Below are positions 16,872 to 24,695 of a DNA stretch of 32,055 bases, one piece after another. Source of the DNA: Candidatus Obscuribacterales bacterium. GTDB lineage: Bacteria; Cyanobacteriota; Vampirovibrionia; Obscuribacterales; Obscuribacteraceae. A model generated the notes under the pieces. The model did not search any database and was not told where the DNA came from. It saw only the letters and a program-made list of their open reading frames with translations. The stretch lies in NCBI GenBank assembly GCA_019746975.1, contig JAIERK010000235.1, positions 1 through 32,055 of the forward strand, read 5' to 3'. Position 1 is the first letter of the stretch; every line of letters starts with the position of its first letter. A program made the position numbers and the translations under genes.

Positions 16872-17607
16872 AGTGCATAGTCCTGCTGATCTGGGAGGCA
16901 GTTGAGAATTTTACAGCGTCTAGAGCGGGATGCGGATTGCAATCGCCTCTACTTGATCGATATTGGCGCAGTTGCCCTTCAACGGTTTAAGCCTGCGATG
17001 CGGCTTCTGGCTCATGATGTCAAATTTTTGTCGTCGCCAAGAACTGCCGGTTGCGCTAATTGCGAAATCGCTGAAGGGGCATTAAATTTTACGATTTGAC
17101 TGAGGAATCGTTGAATATCAAAAGTGACTATTAAGCCAGATCGCAAGTACTTTACCTTGGTTTACAAGGCTTTTCGGTTACCGGGATCGTAGCTAATCGC
17201 TCTCTGTACTTGGAAACAGCCGTTGTGTATAAGATAACTCCACAATGTTCTCTTGTATTTGACCACGCGGGATTCAAAAGCTAAACAGCGGCAACTGTTT
17301 TGGATATTTTTCTGGCACCCTCCGGGGACAGGATCTCGCCGTCTACTTTTCTCAAGCCCGAAACACTAGGAACGTTTCGGAACCATTGGTGGCGCGTACG
17401 GTATCGACCAACGCGTCTGTCAGTGCATGACTAGGTGATCCAACGAGGACACTATGTGCACTCCGTGTTTAGGTGCGCCGAGAGCGGCCTGAGCGTGTCT
17501 TATCACCAGCCTTAGTCATTCACTTTCGACGACAGTCAGTTGACTGCCGACGCGCCGACTCTCATGAGCAGCGCGTTTCATTTAGCGCACAGAAAGGATG
17601 CACCATC
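16872..17607. other. Divergent intergenic region between malQ and the beta-amylase gene
   Basis: About 736 bases that must contain both promoters. I could not assign a convincing -35/-10 pair or an operator palindrome. The beta-amylase frame runs back to 17473, but the upstream 45 codons look non-family and arginine-rich. Confidence 0.5.
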
Positions 17608-19515
17608 ATGAAAAAGCGAAAAATTCGTCGCTTGACCATCAACGTGATGGCTGCACTGCTCGTGGGAGACCCGAAAAGTCCTACGAGCGCGGCCACACTC
17701 GAAGCTAGAGCCAAGTTCATCAAGCAGCTCGATGAGATGAAACGGCTCGGCGTTGAAGCGGTCTCCATCGACTTCTGGTGGGGATTGATTGAACCAGTCG
17801 AAGGTCAATTCGATTGGACTTATTACGACTGGATCGTCAACGCCATTATTGAGAAGGGGCTCAAGTTCATTCCAATCTTGAGCTTCCATCAATGCGGTGG
17901 CAACGTTGGTGACGATGTCTATGTCCCGATACCTGCGTGGGTGTGGGTGAAGCTCGAGAAGCTGCTCGGCAACATCCGCGACGCTCGTTTCGTGTCGGAG
18001 CAGGGCAACGAGTGCAAGGAATACGTCTCGTTCTGGGTGACCAAGCTGATTCTTGAATCCTACGTGAAGGTGATGAAGGCCTTCCGCGATCACTTCGCGG
18101 ACCGTGCCGAACACATCGCGGAGATCAACGTCAGCCTGGGTCCGTCCGGCGAATTGCGTTTCCCCTCGTACAACAGCCACGACGTCAACACGGACTACCC
18201 CACTCGCGGTGCGCTGCAGTGCTACGCTGCGCACGCCGTCTCCGCCTTCCAGACTTGGGCTCTGGAGAAGTACAAGGACCTTGCCGGCATCGACAAGGCG
18301 TGGGGCACCAACACGGTCGGGGGTCAGGCCATCCGGCCGCCGTCCAACCCGGCTCAGTTCTTCAATGAGTCTAACCAACTCAAGCTCCAGTACGGACGCG
18401 ACTTCTTCGACTGGTACTCGGACAGCGCACTCAACCACGCCCGGATGATGATCAATGCGGCCTTCGAGGTCTTCGCTGCTGACGATTCCCCGATGAAGGG
18501 TATCGACATCGGCGTGAAGGTCCCGGGCATCCACTGGCTCACCGGACAGTGGGAATTCGATGCTGTCGAGGCGGCCAAGACGCTCGAAGAGGAAGTGAGC
18601 GAGCTGATTCTGGAAACGCAGATTATTGAGAGCAACCCCGCCAAGTACGGTGAACAGTTGGCCGAGAAGGTCGCGAAGTACATTCGCGAGCGATTGGGCA
18701 AATGGGATCCGAACGTCGAAGGCGGCAAGCTCAAGATTGGTTCGCGTCTTGCCGAGCTCGCCGCTGGCTTGATCCGCACGAGCAACAGTGAAGAATGGGC
18801 GAACGACTCAGCCGGCCACGGCTACCGTCCGCTGCTGAAGTTCTTCTCCGAGTTCAAGGACAAAAAGAACAGCCGTCTGGTGCTGCATTTCACCTGTCTC
18901 GAAATGAAGGACGGTGAAGGCGCTGCGCTGAAGGCCAATTCGATTGCCCGCTCGCTCGTCCGGTGGTTCGGTGAGGAAGCTCATCGCCAGGGGGTCATTA
19001 TCAAGGGTGAGAATGCGGTGTGGTGGAACCTGCCGGAGCGCGAGGCTTGGGAGCGGATGCGGTCGCATCTGCTTCTGAGCCACGAAGCTCAGGGTAGCTA
19101 CTACGAGGGTCTTACCATCCTACGTATGACCCACGTCGCTGACAACCCGGTGGCCAACGAGGAGATGGCCAAGACGGTCGCGCTTCTGCACAAGCAGAAT
19201 GAGCTGAACGAAGAAGAGTCGGAGTCCGAGACCACCGATGTCGGCTCTGGGTCGGTGGTCATCAATTCGGTCGTGTCGAGCAGCGCTGAAGCGCTTGACG
19301 CAGCAATGGCTAGTGCAGTTGTTGTCGACGCCGTCGCGAACATCACGGCGGTCGAGCTGCAGCAAGGCGTGTGCGTTCTTGATGTCACGTCCGCAACACC
19401 TGTCTCCGCCACCTCGCAAGGTGGCGAAGCGCAGTCAGACGCCTCGAAGCAAGAGGGTAACCTCACCGCGATAATGACGACTCTGGTCACCAGAGATGGT
19501 GACCAGGCGGCCTGA
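17608..19515 (+). CDS. Beta-amylase (GH14) with helical insertion and acidic C-terminal tail
   Basis: This exo-acting enzyme removes beta-maltose from non-reducing ends of alpha-1,4-glucans. The product is 635 aa from ATG 17608, preceded by GAAAGGA (17592-17598). Both GH14 signatures are present: HQCGGNVGD (residues 94-102) and GPSGELRFPSY with catalytic acid E182. The base E468 lies in GENAVWW, and D55 precedes WWG. No signal peptide or starch-binding domain is seen, so it is probably intracellular and acts on stored glycogen. Two oddities: roughly 70 extra helical, charged residues lie between the GIHW and ELAAG elements (about 318-385), and about 110 residues after the barrel are acidic, Ser/Val/Ala-rich and low-complexity. 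It is followed by glgX in the same direction. Confidence 0.93.
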   Translation: MKKRKIRRLTINVMAALLVGDPKSPTSAATLEARAKFIKQLDEMKRLGVEAVSIDFWWGLIEPVEGQFDWTYYDWIVNAIIEKGLKFIPILSFHQCGGNVGDDVYVPIPAWVWVKLEKLLGNIRDARFVSEQGNECKEYVSFWVTKLILESYVKVMKAFRDHFADRAEHIAEINVSLGPSGELRFPSYNSHDVNTDYPTRGALQCYAAHAVSAFQTWALEKYKDLAGIDKAWGTNTVGGQAIRPPSNPAQFFNESNQLKLQYGRDFFDWYSDSALNHARMMINAAFEVFAADDSPMKGIDIGVKVPGIHWLTGQWEFDAVEAAKTLEEEVSELILETQIIESNPAKYGEQLAEKVAKYIRERLGKWDPNVEGGKLKIGSRLAELAAGLIRTSNSEEWANDSAGHGYRPLLKFFSEFKDKKNSRLVLHFTCLEMKDGEGAALKANSIARSLVRWFGEEAHRQGVIIKGENAVWWNLPEREAWERMRSHLLLSHEAQGSYYEGLTILRMTHVADNPVANEEMAKTVALLHKQNELNEEESESETTDVGSGSVVINSVVSSSAEALDAAMASAVVVDAVANITAVELQQGVCVLDVTSATPVSATSQGGEAQSDASKQEGNLTAIMTTLVTRDGDQAA

Positions 19516-19610
19516 TGCGGAAGTTGACAGTTACGTCTTGGTAGCTGCGAACTATTGCTTTGACTGAATCTGAATCTTCGATCTGTCGATCCGTCTTGTT
19601 GTGTCGCGGG

Positions 19611-19652
19611 GCGACGAGGAGAGCCGGCTTGCAGCCGCGCTCTTCTCGTCGC
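19611..19652 (+). terminator. Long near-perfect intercistronic hairpin between the beta-amylase gene and glgX
   Basis: An 18-bp stem is interrupted by one G-U pair and one bulged C: 19611-19618 with 19645-19652, 19620-19624 with 19639-19643, and 19625-19629 with 19633-19637, around a TGC loop. It lies 95 bases after one stop and 80 before the next start, with no U-tract. It may act as terminator, attenuator or RNA processing/stability element. Confidence 0.6.
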
Positions 19653-19732
19653 TCTCGGACGTTTCATAAGTCTCCGCTTCCACCTGGGAACTGGAGAGAC
19701 TTTCGTATCCGGGTGGAAGGGTTGCAACCAAA

Positions 19733-21850
19733 ATGTCTACAGAACTAACAGGCGAGCTCAGCACTGAGGTTGGCTATCCTGAGCCAGTCGGAGCGACAGT
19801 CACGCCGGACGGAATCAACTTTGCCGTGCATTCGGGCGCGGCCAAGGTGAGCTTGCTTTTGTTCGAAGGTACTGCCGACGTAAAGCCTGCTCGTGTCATC
19901 CCGATGAATCATACGGGCTCGATTTTTCATATCTTCGTCAAGGGTCTCGGCGACGGGACCGCGTACCTCTACTCTGCTGAAGGCGACTACAAGCCTGAAG
20001 CGGGCGACAGGTACAACGCTGATGTGCAGCTCATCGACCCGGACGCTCATATGCTGTCGGGCAACAAGGATTGGGTCGCGCCTTTGGGCTACGACAATAG
20101 CAATCCCGCTGACCCAGCACGGCACATGCGCAAGGGCGCCGGCACCACCAGTGCCACACCGAAATGCATCGCCCTTGGTGCCTCGACGTTCGACTGGGAA
20201 GGGGACAAGGCACCTGACACGCCGCTCGTAGAGACGGTGATCTACGAGGTCTCGGTTCGAGGCTTCACCGGGCACAAGAGCTGTTCGGCGAAGTTTCGAG
20301 GCACGTACCTGGGTTTCATCGAGATGATCCCTCATCTCAAGAAGCTTGGTGTGACCGCGGTGGAGTTGATGCCGATCATGGCGTGGTACCGAAAGACGAC
20401 GTTCAAAGACCCCGATACCGGCAAAGAGCTGGAGAACGTCTGGGCCTACAACACCATCGTATTCGGCGCACCCGACGAAGGGTTGGCGACCATGCCGGGC
20501 CGTGAGCGCGATGAGTTGAAAATGCTCGTGCGCGCACTTCACAAGGCCGGCTTGGAAGTCTACCTCGACATCGTGGTCAATCACTCTCCGGAAGGTCATG
20601 AGTACGGTCCGACCGTCAGCCTGAAAGGGCTGGACAACAAGGTTTACTACCTGCTCGTTCCGCAGCAGCTCGAGAAGTACTGCCTCGAAGACAAGGCGCC
20701 GCTCAACTATTCAGGTTGCGGCAACACCCTCAACTGCAACCATCCCGTGGTGCGGGAGCTCATTCTCCGCGTGCTTCGGCACTGGGTGAACGAGTACCAC
20801 GTTGATGGTTTCCGGTTCGACCTGGCGGCCATCCTCGGCATCAACTGCGATCTCTCGGTGAGCGCCACATCGGCAATCATCACGGAGATTGCAGCCGATC
20901 CTGTTCTAGCTAATGTCAAGCTCATCGCCGAGGCCTGGAGCTGTGGTGTTTACCTGATGGGTAAGTTCCCGGCTCCATGGTCGGAGTGGTGCGGCCGATT
21001 CCGCGACACCGTCCGCGCTTTCGTGAGAGGCGAGTCCGGTCAAGTCTCGGTGCTCGGCACCAGCATTGCTGGGTCGCAAGACTGGTTCCGCGACGGACGG
21101 CTACCTATCAACATCATCAATGCGCATGACGGCTTCTCGCTGCGCGACCTCGTGTCCTACGACAAGAAGCGCAATCGGCGCAACGGTGAAAATGATAAAG
21201 ACGGCGAGAACGATAACCGCAGTTGGAACTGCGGCTTCGAGGGTGACCTGTCCGCATCGAACTTGCCGGATCACGCGAAGCGGTCCATCGACAGGTTGCG
21301 CCGGAAGCAGATCAAGAACTTCTTGACTCTGATGCTGGTGAGCCGCGGTGTACCGATGATCGTTTACGGTGACGAGATGGGGCGGACCAATGAGGGCAAC
21401 AACAACATCTGGAACCAGTTGGATCTCAACAATCTCGACTGGGAGCTGTTGCAGCAGTTTCCTGATCTGTTCCGCTTCGCATGCATGATGATCGCCTTCC
21501 GCCGGAGTCACTTCCTGGGTGGGCGAGGACACAAGCCAGTGTTCCGACCGTACTTCTGGCACGGGGTCAAACCGAACCAGCCGAATTGTGCTGACTGGAC
21601 ACGGTTCATCGCCGTGGAGCTGGGTCAGTTCGCGGCCGGCAGCGGTGTGGACCCGGACCAGGCGGTCTTCGTCGCATCGAACGGTCACTGGGATCCAATC
21701 AAGGTGGAGTTGCCGGCTGGCGACTGGCATCTCATCGTAGACACCGACCTCGACTCGGGGAAGGATATAGTCGAAGATGAGAACGCCACCAAGGTTGGTG
21801 CAGTGTACGAACTGGCTCCGCGCTCGACAATCGTCTTGCTGCGGCGCTAG
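19733..21850 (+). CDS. glgX: Glycogen debranching enzyme, isoamylase/GlgX type (GH13_11)
   Basis: This cytosolic enzyme hydrolyses alpha-1,6 branches of glycogen after outer-chain trimming. Residues about 12-120 form the CBM48-like N-terminal domain and 165-600 the TIM barrel. Catalytic residues are D363 (GFRFDLA, nucleophile), E400 (LIAEAW, acid/base) and D466 (NAHDGF); DIVVNH (279-284) is GH13 region I. The segment NRRNGENDKDGENDNRSWNCG is the hallmark of the GlgX/TreX subfamily. At 705 aa it is slightly longer than E. coli GlgX. ATG 19733 follows GGAAGG at 19715-19720 with a rather long gap of 12, so initiation may be weak or controlled. With the beta-amylase gene 217 bases upstream and malQ divergent, it completes a glycogen-to-maltose/glucose route. 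Confidence 0.95.
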   Translation: MSTELTGELSTEVGYPEPVGATVTPDGINFAVHSGAAKVSLLLFEGTADVKPARVIPMNHTGSIFHIFVKGLGDGTAYLYSAEGDYKPEAGDRYNADVQLIDPDAHMLSGNKDWVAPLGYDNSNPADPARHMRKGAGTTSATPKCIALGASTFDWEGDKAPDTPLVETVIYEVSVRGFTGHKSCSAKFRGTYLGFIEMIPHLKKLGVTAVELMPIMAWYRKTTFKDPDTGKELENVWAYNTIVFGAPDEGLATMPGRERDELKMLVRALHKAGLEVYLDIVVNHSPEGHEYGPTVSLKGLDNKVYYLLVPQQLEKYCLEDKAPLNYSGCGNTLNCNHPVVRELILRVLRHWVNEYHVDGFRFDLAAILGINCDLSVSATSAIITEIAADPVLANVKLIAEAWSCGVYLMGKFPAPWSEWCGRFRDTVRAFVRGESGQVSVLGTSIAGSQDWFRDGRLPINIINAHDGFSLRDLVSYDKKRNRRNGENDKDGENDNRSWNCGFEGDLSASNLPDHAKRSIDRLRRKQIKNFLTLMLVSRGVPMIVYGDEMGRTNEGNNNIWNQLDLNNLDWELLQQFPDLFRFACMMIAFRRSHFLGGRGHKPVFRPYFWHGVKPNQPNCADWTRFIAVELGQFAAGSGVDPDQAVFVASNGHWDPIKVELPAGDWHLIVDTDLDSGKDIVEDENATKVGAVYELAPRSTIVLLRR

Positions 21851-21858
21851 TTGCGGTA

Positions 21859-21890
21859 AGGCAGGCACGCTCTCACCGGCGTGCCTGCCT
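21859..21890 (+). terminator. 12-bp perfect hairpin after glgX
   Basis: Bases 21859-21870 pair perfectly with 21879-21890 around an 8-base loop, starting 8 bases after the stop. It is followed by CAGCAG rather than T's. Confidence 0.6.
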
Positions 21891-21901
21891 CAGCAGTCAC
21901 C

Positions 21902-21963
21902 GTCGCCCGCTGGGCGACAACCAAAACGCGGCTGGAAGGCGGAATCAACCCCGTCTCCAGCCG
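21902..21963 (+). other. Two further hairpins in the glgX 3' region
   Basis: Bases 21902-21908 pair with 21912-21918 (7 bp, 3-base loop). Bases 21929-21936 pair with 21956-21963 (8 bp, 19-base loop). With the 12-bp hairpin before them they form a run of three stem-loops. Confidence 0.45.
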
Positions 21964-22070
21964 ATGTTTGGTCGTAATCCGTAATCACCAATGCCTATCG
22001 GGACAACGAAGGTAGAAACGTGTTGCCCGTCACGAAAGTCTACCGGTTCGGCGACATTGTTTTTTTGCCG

Positions 22071-22110
22071 AATGAAAGGGGCTGTTTCTACCCCTTTCAT
22101 TGGCTTTTTG
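22071..22110 (+). terminator. Rho-independent terminator with T-run
   Basis: An 11-bp perfect stem (22071-22081 with 22091-22101) around a 9-base loop is followed by GGCTTTTTG. It is the only hairpin in the window with a recognisable T-tract and probably ends glgX read-through before the kinase gene. Confidence 0.65.
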
Positions 22111-22160
22111 TCATTTCCGGCGCTTTTTTGTCATTTCAGTGACCTTTTCGTCATTTCATG
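22101..22160 (+). repeat. Three degenerate 20-bp direct repeats (T-tract plus GTCATTTC)
   Basis: Units 22101-22120, 22121-22140 and 22141-22160 share a run of 4-6 T and an identical GTCATTTC at exact 20-base spacing. The last unit overlaps the inverted repeat GTCAT-TTC-ATGAC (22150-22162). The spacing is about two helical turns, which fits a protein-binding array or a curved-DNA element upstream of the kinase gene. The remaining 310 bases to 22461 hold nothing else I recognise. Confidence 0.6.
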
Positions 22161-22475
22161 ACAGCTCTCGTTGGTTAACAACCCAGCTCACGATGTTTTC
22201 GTCGATTCGTTTTGCCTTTTTCTAGCAAATGTTGTTTTTCTCGCAAGATGCCTTAGGATGCAACAAAAACGAGTTTGGTAGACGGTTAAGAGCATTGAAA
22301 GAACTACTGGTAGCAAGCCTTGGCAAACCCTTAGCAACGCCCTGTTCTAAGAAGGTTACTCATGCTGCCGAACTGGGAAAGTTGAGGAGCAGGTGATAGG
22401 TTGGTTCGGAAGTGCATCCGAGTACTCGCTTTGATTCAGATTGGAGCAGCTAAGTCGATTAGGGGAGTAAGATCA

Positions 22476-24407
22476 ATGCTGTTTGCCGAAAGGTACAAAA
22501 TAGTTGAACAGATTGGCAGAGGCGGAATGGGCGTTGTCTATAAGGCAGAAGACATTCTTCTAAACACTACCGTCGCTCTAAAGACAATAGAGAAAGGCTT
22601 GATCAACGCCAATCACGTGGTTCGATTTCAGAGCGAAGCCAGGGCACTTGCTGCTCTCAATCATCCTAACGTTGTCCCCGTCTACACATTTGATATCACA
22701 CAAGACGGTTGTCCCTATATTGTCATGCGGTTGGAGCAAGGCCAGCCGCTTTCGAATTTCATCGACGAGAGAAATTCGCTCGACCTGCACACTTGTTTGA
22801 GATTTTTTATCCAGATCTGCGAGGCGATGGAGCATGCCCACCAAAACGGAATTCTTCATCGTGACCTTAAACCTGGAAATGTTTTGGTTAACTTCGACGG
22901 ATCGAAATCACCCAGAATCGTTGTAATCGATTTCGGGCTGGCAATGATGGAGAGCGGCAAAGCGATTGACTCTCTGACCAAGTCCGGATTAATTATGGGA
23001 AGTCCGGCTTACATGAGCCCCGAGCAAATTAACGGAACCAAGCTCGACGCTCGCAGCGACATCTATAGTCTTGGCTGTGTCATGTTCGAGATGTTGACAG
23101 GGGAAAGTCCATACGTCGCTGAATCTACTCTCCAACTGCTGCAGAAGAAAACCTGTCAGGCAGCTGCAAGCGTCAATGATGTTAAACCAGGTTTCTCGAA
23201 AGAACTGGAAAACATTGTCTCAAGGACGCTCGAACTATCCCCGTCTGATCGATTTCAGTCTATGCACGAGTTACGCCAGGCACTTTTGTCACTGGATTTG
23301 AATAGTGAGAGCACACACTCTGAGAACCAGCACCCACATGTGGCAAGTCGTTATCATCAGGTTTGGAGATCCGCAAGTGTGTCTGTACTCTTAGTCGCAG
23401 TTATTGCTGCACTTGTATTTAGCGGAGCCGCGAAAAGTAACTTCAAAATGCCCGAGAAAAATGGGAATGAGATCAACAATCGCCCATTAAGCGCGAGAAC
23501 AGTCGAGTTTAATTGGACCCGCTTCGACAATCACGCGGTCAACGATCTCACCTACAGTTCGTCTTCGGACAGGGGTTTCCGCTTTCAACCTGACAAAGTT
23601 TGGGGGCAAGATGGAATACTCCAGTTGAGCCACGTCGATGATAAAAAAGCCCAGCATCAAATGAAATCGTATCCCATGGAAAAACCGGCGTCGTGGGTAA
23701 GCATCAAGCGCGCTTCAATCACTGGGTTGTGCTTTGCAGACTGCCCGCTTCCTATTCAACGAGTCACCCTAGCCAATATCGATACAATCAATATCCCGGG
23801 CTGGCGAGCCCTCAGTCGATTGCCTCGTCTGACCAGGCTCGAGCTTGACGCAGTAAGGCTCCAACCTGAGTCCGTTGAGCAGATTTCGAGAAACAAGTCA
23901 TTAAGGGCGATAGTGATCAAAAATTGTCTGCTTAACGGTGACTGCTTTGATCATCTGGTGCGCTCGAACGTAGAAATTCTGTTGCTCGACCGTGTTGTGA
24001 CGACGAACCGCCTGCTTTCGGATAACCATCCTCTGGACGACAAGGACTTTCAAAGTCTGACGGCTGATTGCAGAAATCTCCGCACCTTTCGGTGGTATGG
24101 AATGCCACTTTCAAGCGGAGCGCTGGCGACCGTAGCTAGACTTCCTAAACTCAACGTTTTGGAACTAAGGGATTTGGGTCTGACTGACGACCATCTAGAG
24201 AAGTTGCGCTTCGATCATCTCGAGCAACTTGTTCTTTCTGGAAACAATTCATACACGTACGATGGGCTGAAAGCTTTGCTGGATAACAATCGCGTAAATG
24301 TTGATTTGGACGGATCCGCTAAATCGATTTCCCAGCGCGAACTCGAGAAACTAACACAACAAGCCGAAGCGAAAGGAATGGACTTGAACGTAAGACTTAG
24401 TCGATAG
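22476..24407 (+). CDS. Transmembrane Ser/Thr protein kinase with leucine-rich-repeat ectodomain
   Basis: A 643-aa receptor-like Hanks kinase. The cytoplasmic kinase domain shows the glycine loop (IGRGGMG, 13-19), K36, catalytic D130 (HRDLKPGN), D152 (DFG), SPEQ (E183) and the C-lobe arginine region, so it should be active. One membrane helix at about 300-318 separates it from an outside domain in which about 425-600 contains leucine-rich-repeat-like units (LPRLTRLELDAV, LPKLNVLELRDLGLTDDHL). PASTA repeats are absent. ATG 22476 is chosen because AGGGGAG (22461-22467) lies 8 bases upstream; the longer frame from 22401 begins with TTG and lacks family similarity. It probably senses an external ligand and phosphorylates cellular targets. 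Its last 240 coding bases are duplicated at 11516-11755. Confidence 0.93.
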   Translation: MLFAERYKIVEQIGRGGMGVVYKAEDILLNTTVALKTIEKGLINANHVVRFQSEARALAALNHPNVVPVYTFDITQDGCPYIVMRLEQGQPLSNFIDERNSLDLHTCLRFFIQICEAMEHAHQNGILHRDLKPGNVLVNFDGSKSPRIVVIDFGLAMMESGKAIDSLTKSGLIMGSPAYMSPEQINGTKLDARSDIYSLGCVMFEMLTGESPYVAESTLQLLQKKTCQAAASVNDVKPGFSKELENIVSRTLELSPSDRFQSMHELRQALLSLDLNSESTHSENQHPHVASRYHQVWRSASVSVLLVAVIAALVFSGAAKSNFKMPEKNGNEINNRPLSARTVEFNWTRFDNHAVNDLTYSSSSDRGFRFQPDKVWGQDGILQLSHVDDKKAQHQMKSYPMEKPASWVSIKRASITGLCFADCPLPIQRVTLANIDTINIPGWRALSRLPRLTRLELDAVRLQPESVEQISRNKSLRAIVIKNCLLNGDCFDHLVRSNVEILLLDRVVTTNRLLSDNHPLDDKDFQSLTADCRNLRTFRWYGMPLSSGALATVARLPKLNVLELRDLGLTDDHLEKLRFDHLEQLVLSGNNSYTYDGLKALLDNNRVNVDLDGSAKSISQRELEKLTQQAEAKGMDLNVRLSR

Positions 24408-24499
24408 ACAATTGCAGAGCTTGATCATCTGTTGCTGAACGGGTGTTGCTGACACGGATCGGGTGGCACGAAGCTTGAGCAATGGGGCTGCTTTCTCTA
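24168..24499 (+). repeat. Segmental duplication, copy B (kinase 3' end and downstream DNA)
   Basis: This counterpart of 11516-12004 includes the kinase C-terminus, its stop codon and about 90 bases of downstream DNA. The match extends to about 24499, but copy B lacks the 157-base segment present in copy A. The rest of the 24408-24680 spacer is unremarkable. Confidence 0.85.
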
Positions 24500-24695
24500 C
24501 CAAACGGGGTACAGACCAAAGTGCGAAAGCCGGCAGAAAGATCTGTGTCTGGAAAAGCGGAATCTGGTGCTCGGATGTTTTCAAGTCGTTAAAGTTTGAA
24601 TTAAGCGTGGTTGAATATCAACAGCAGCGGGCAACCTTAATCAGAGCACCCACTGAAGTGTTTCGCTACTCCTCCGATCAAGAAAAGAGTATTAG

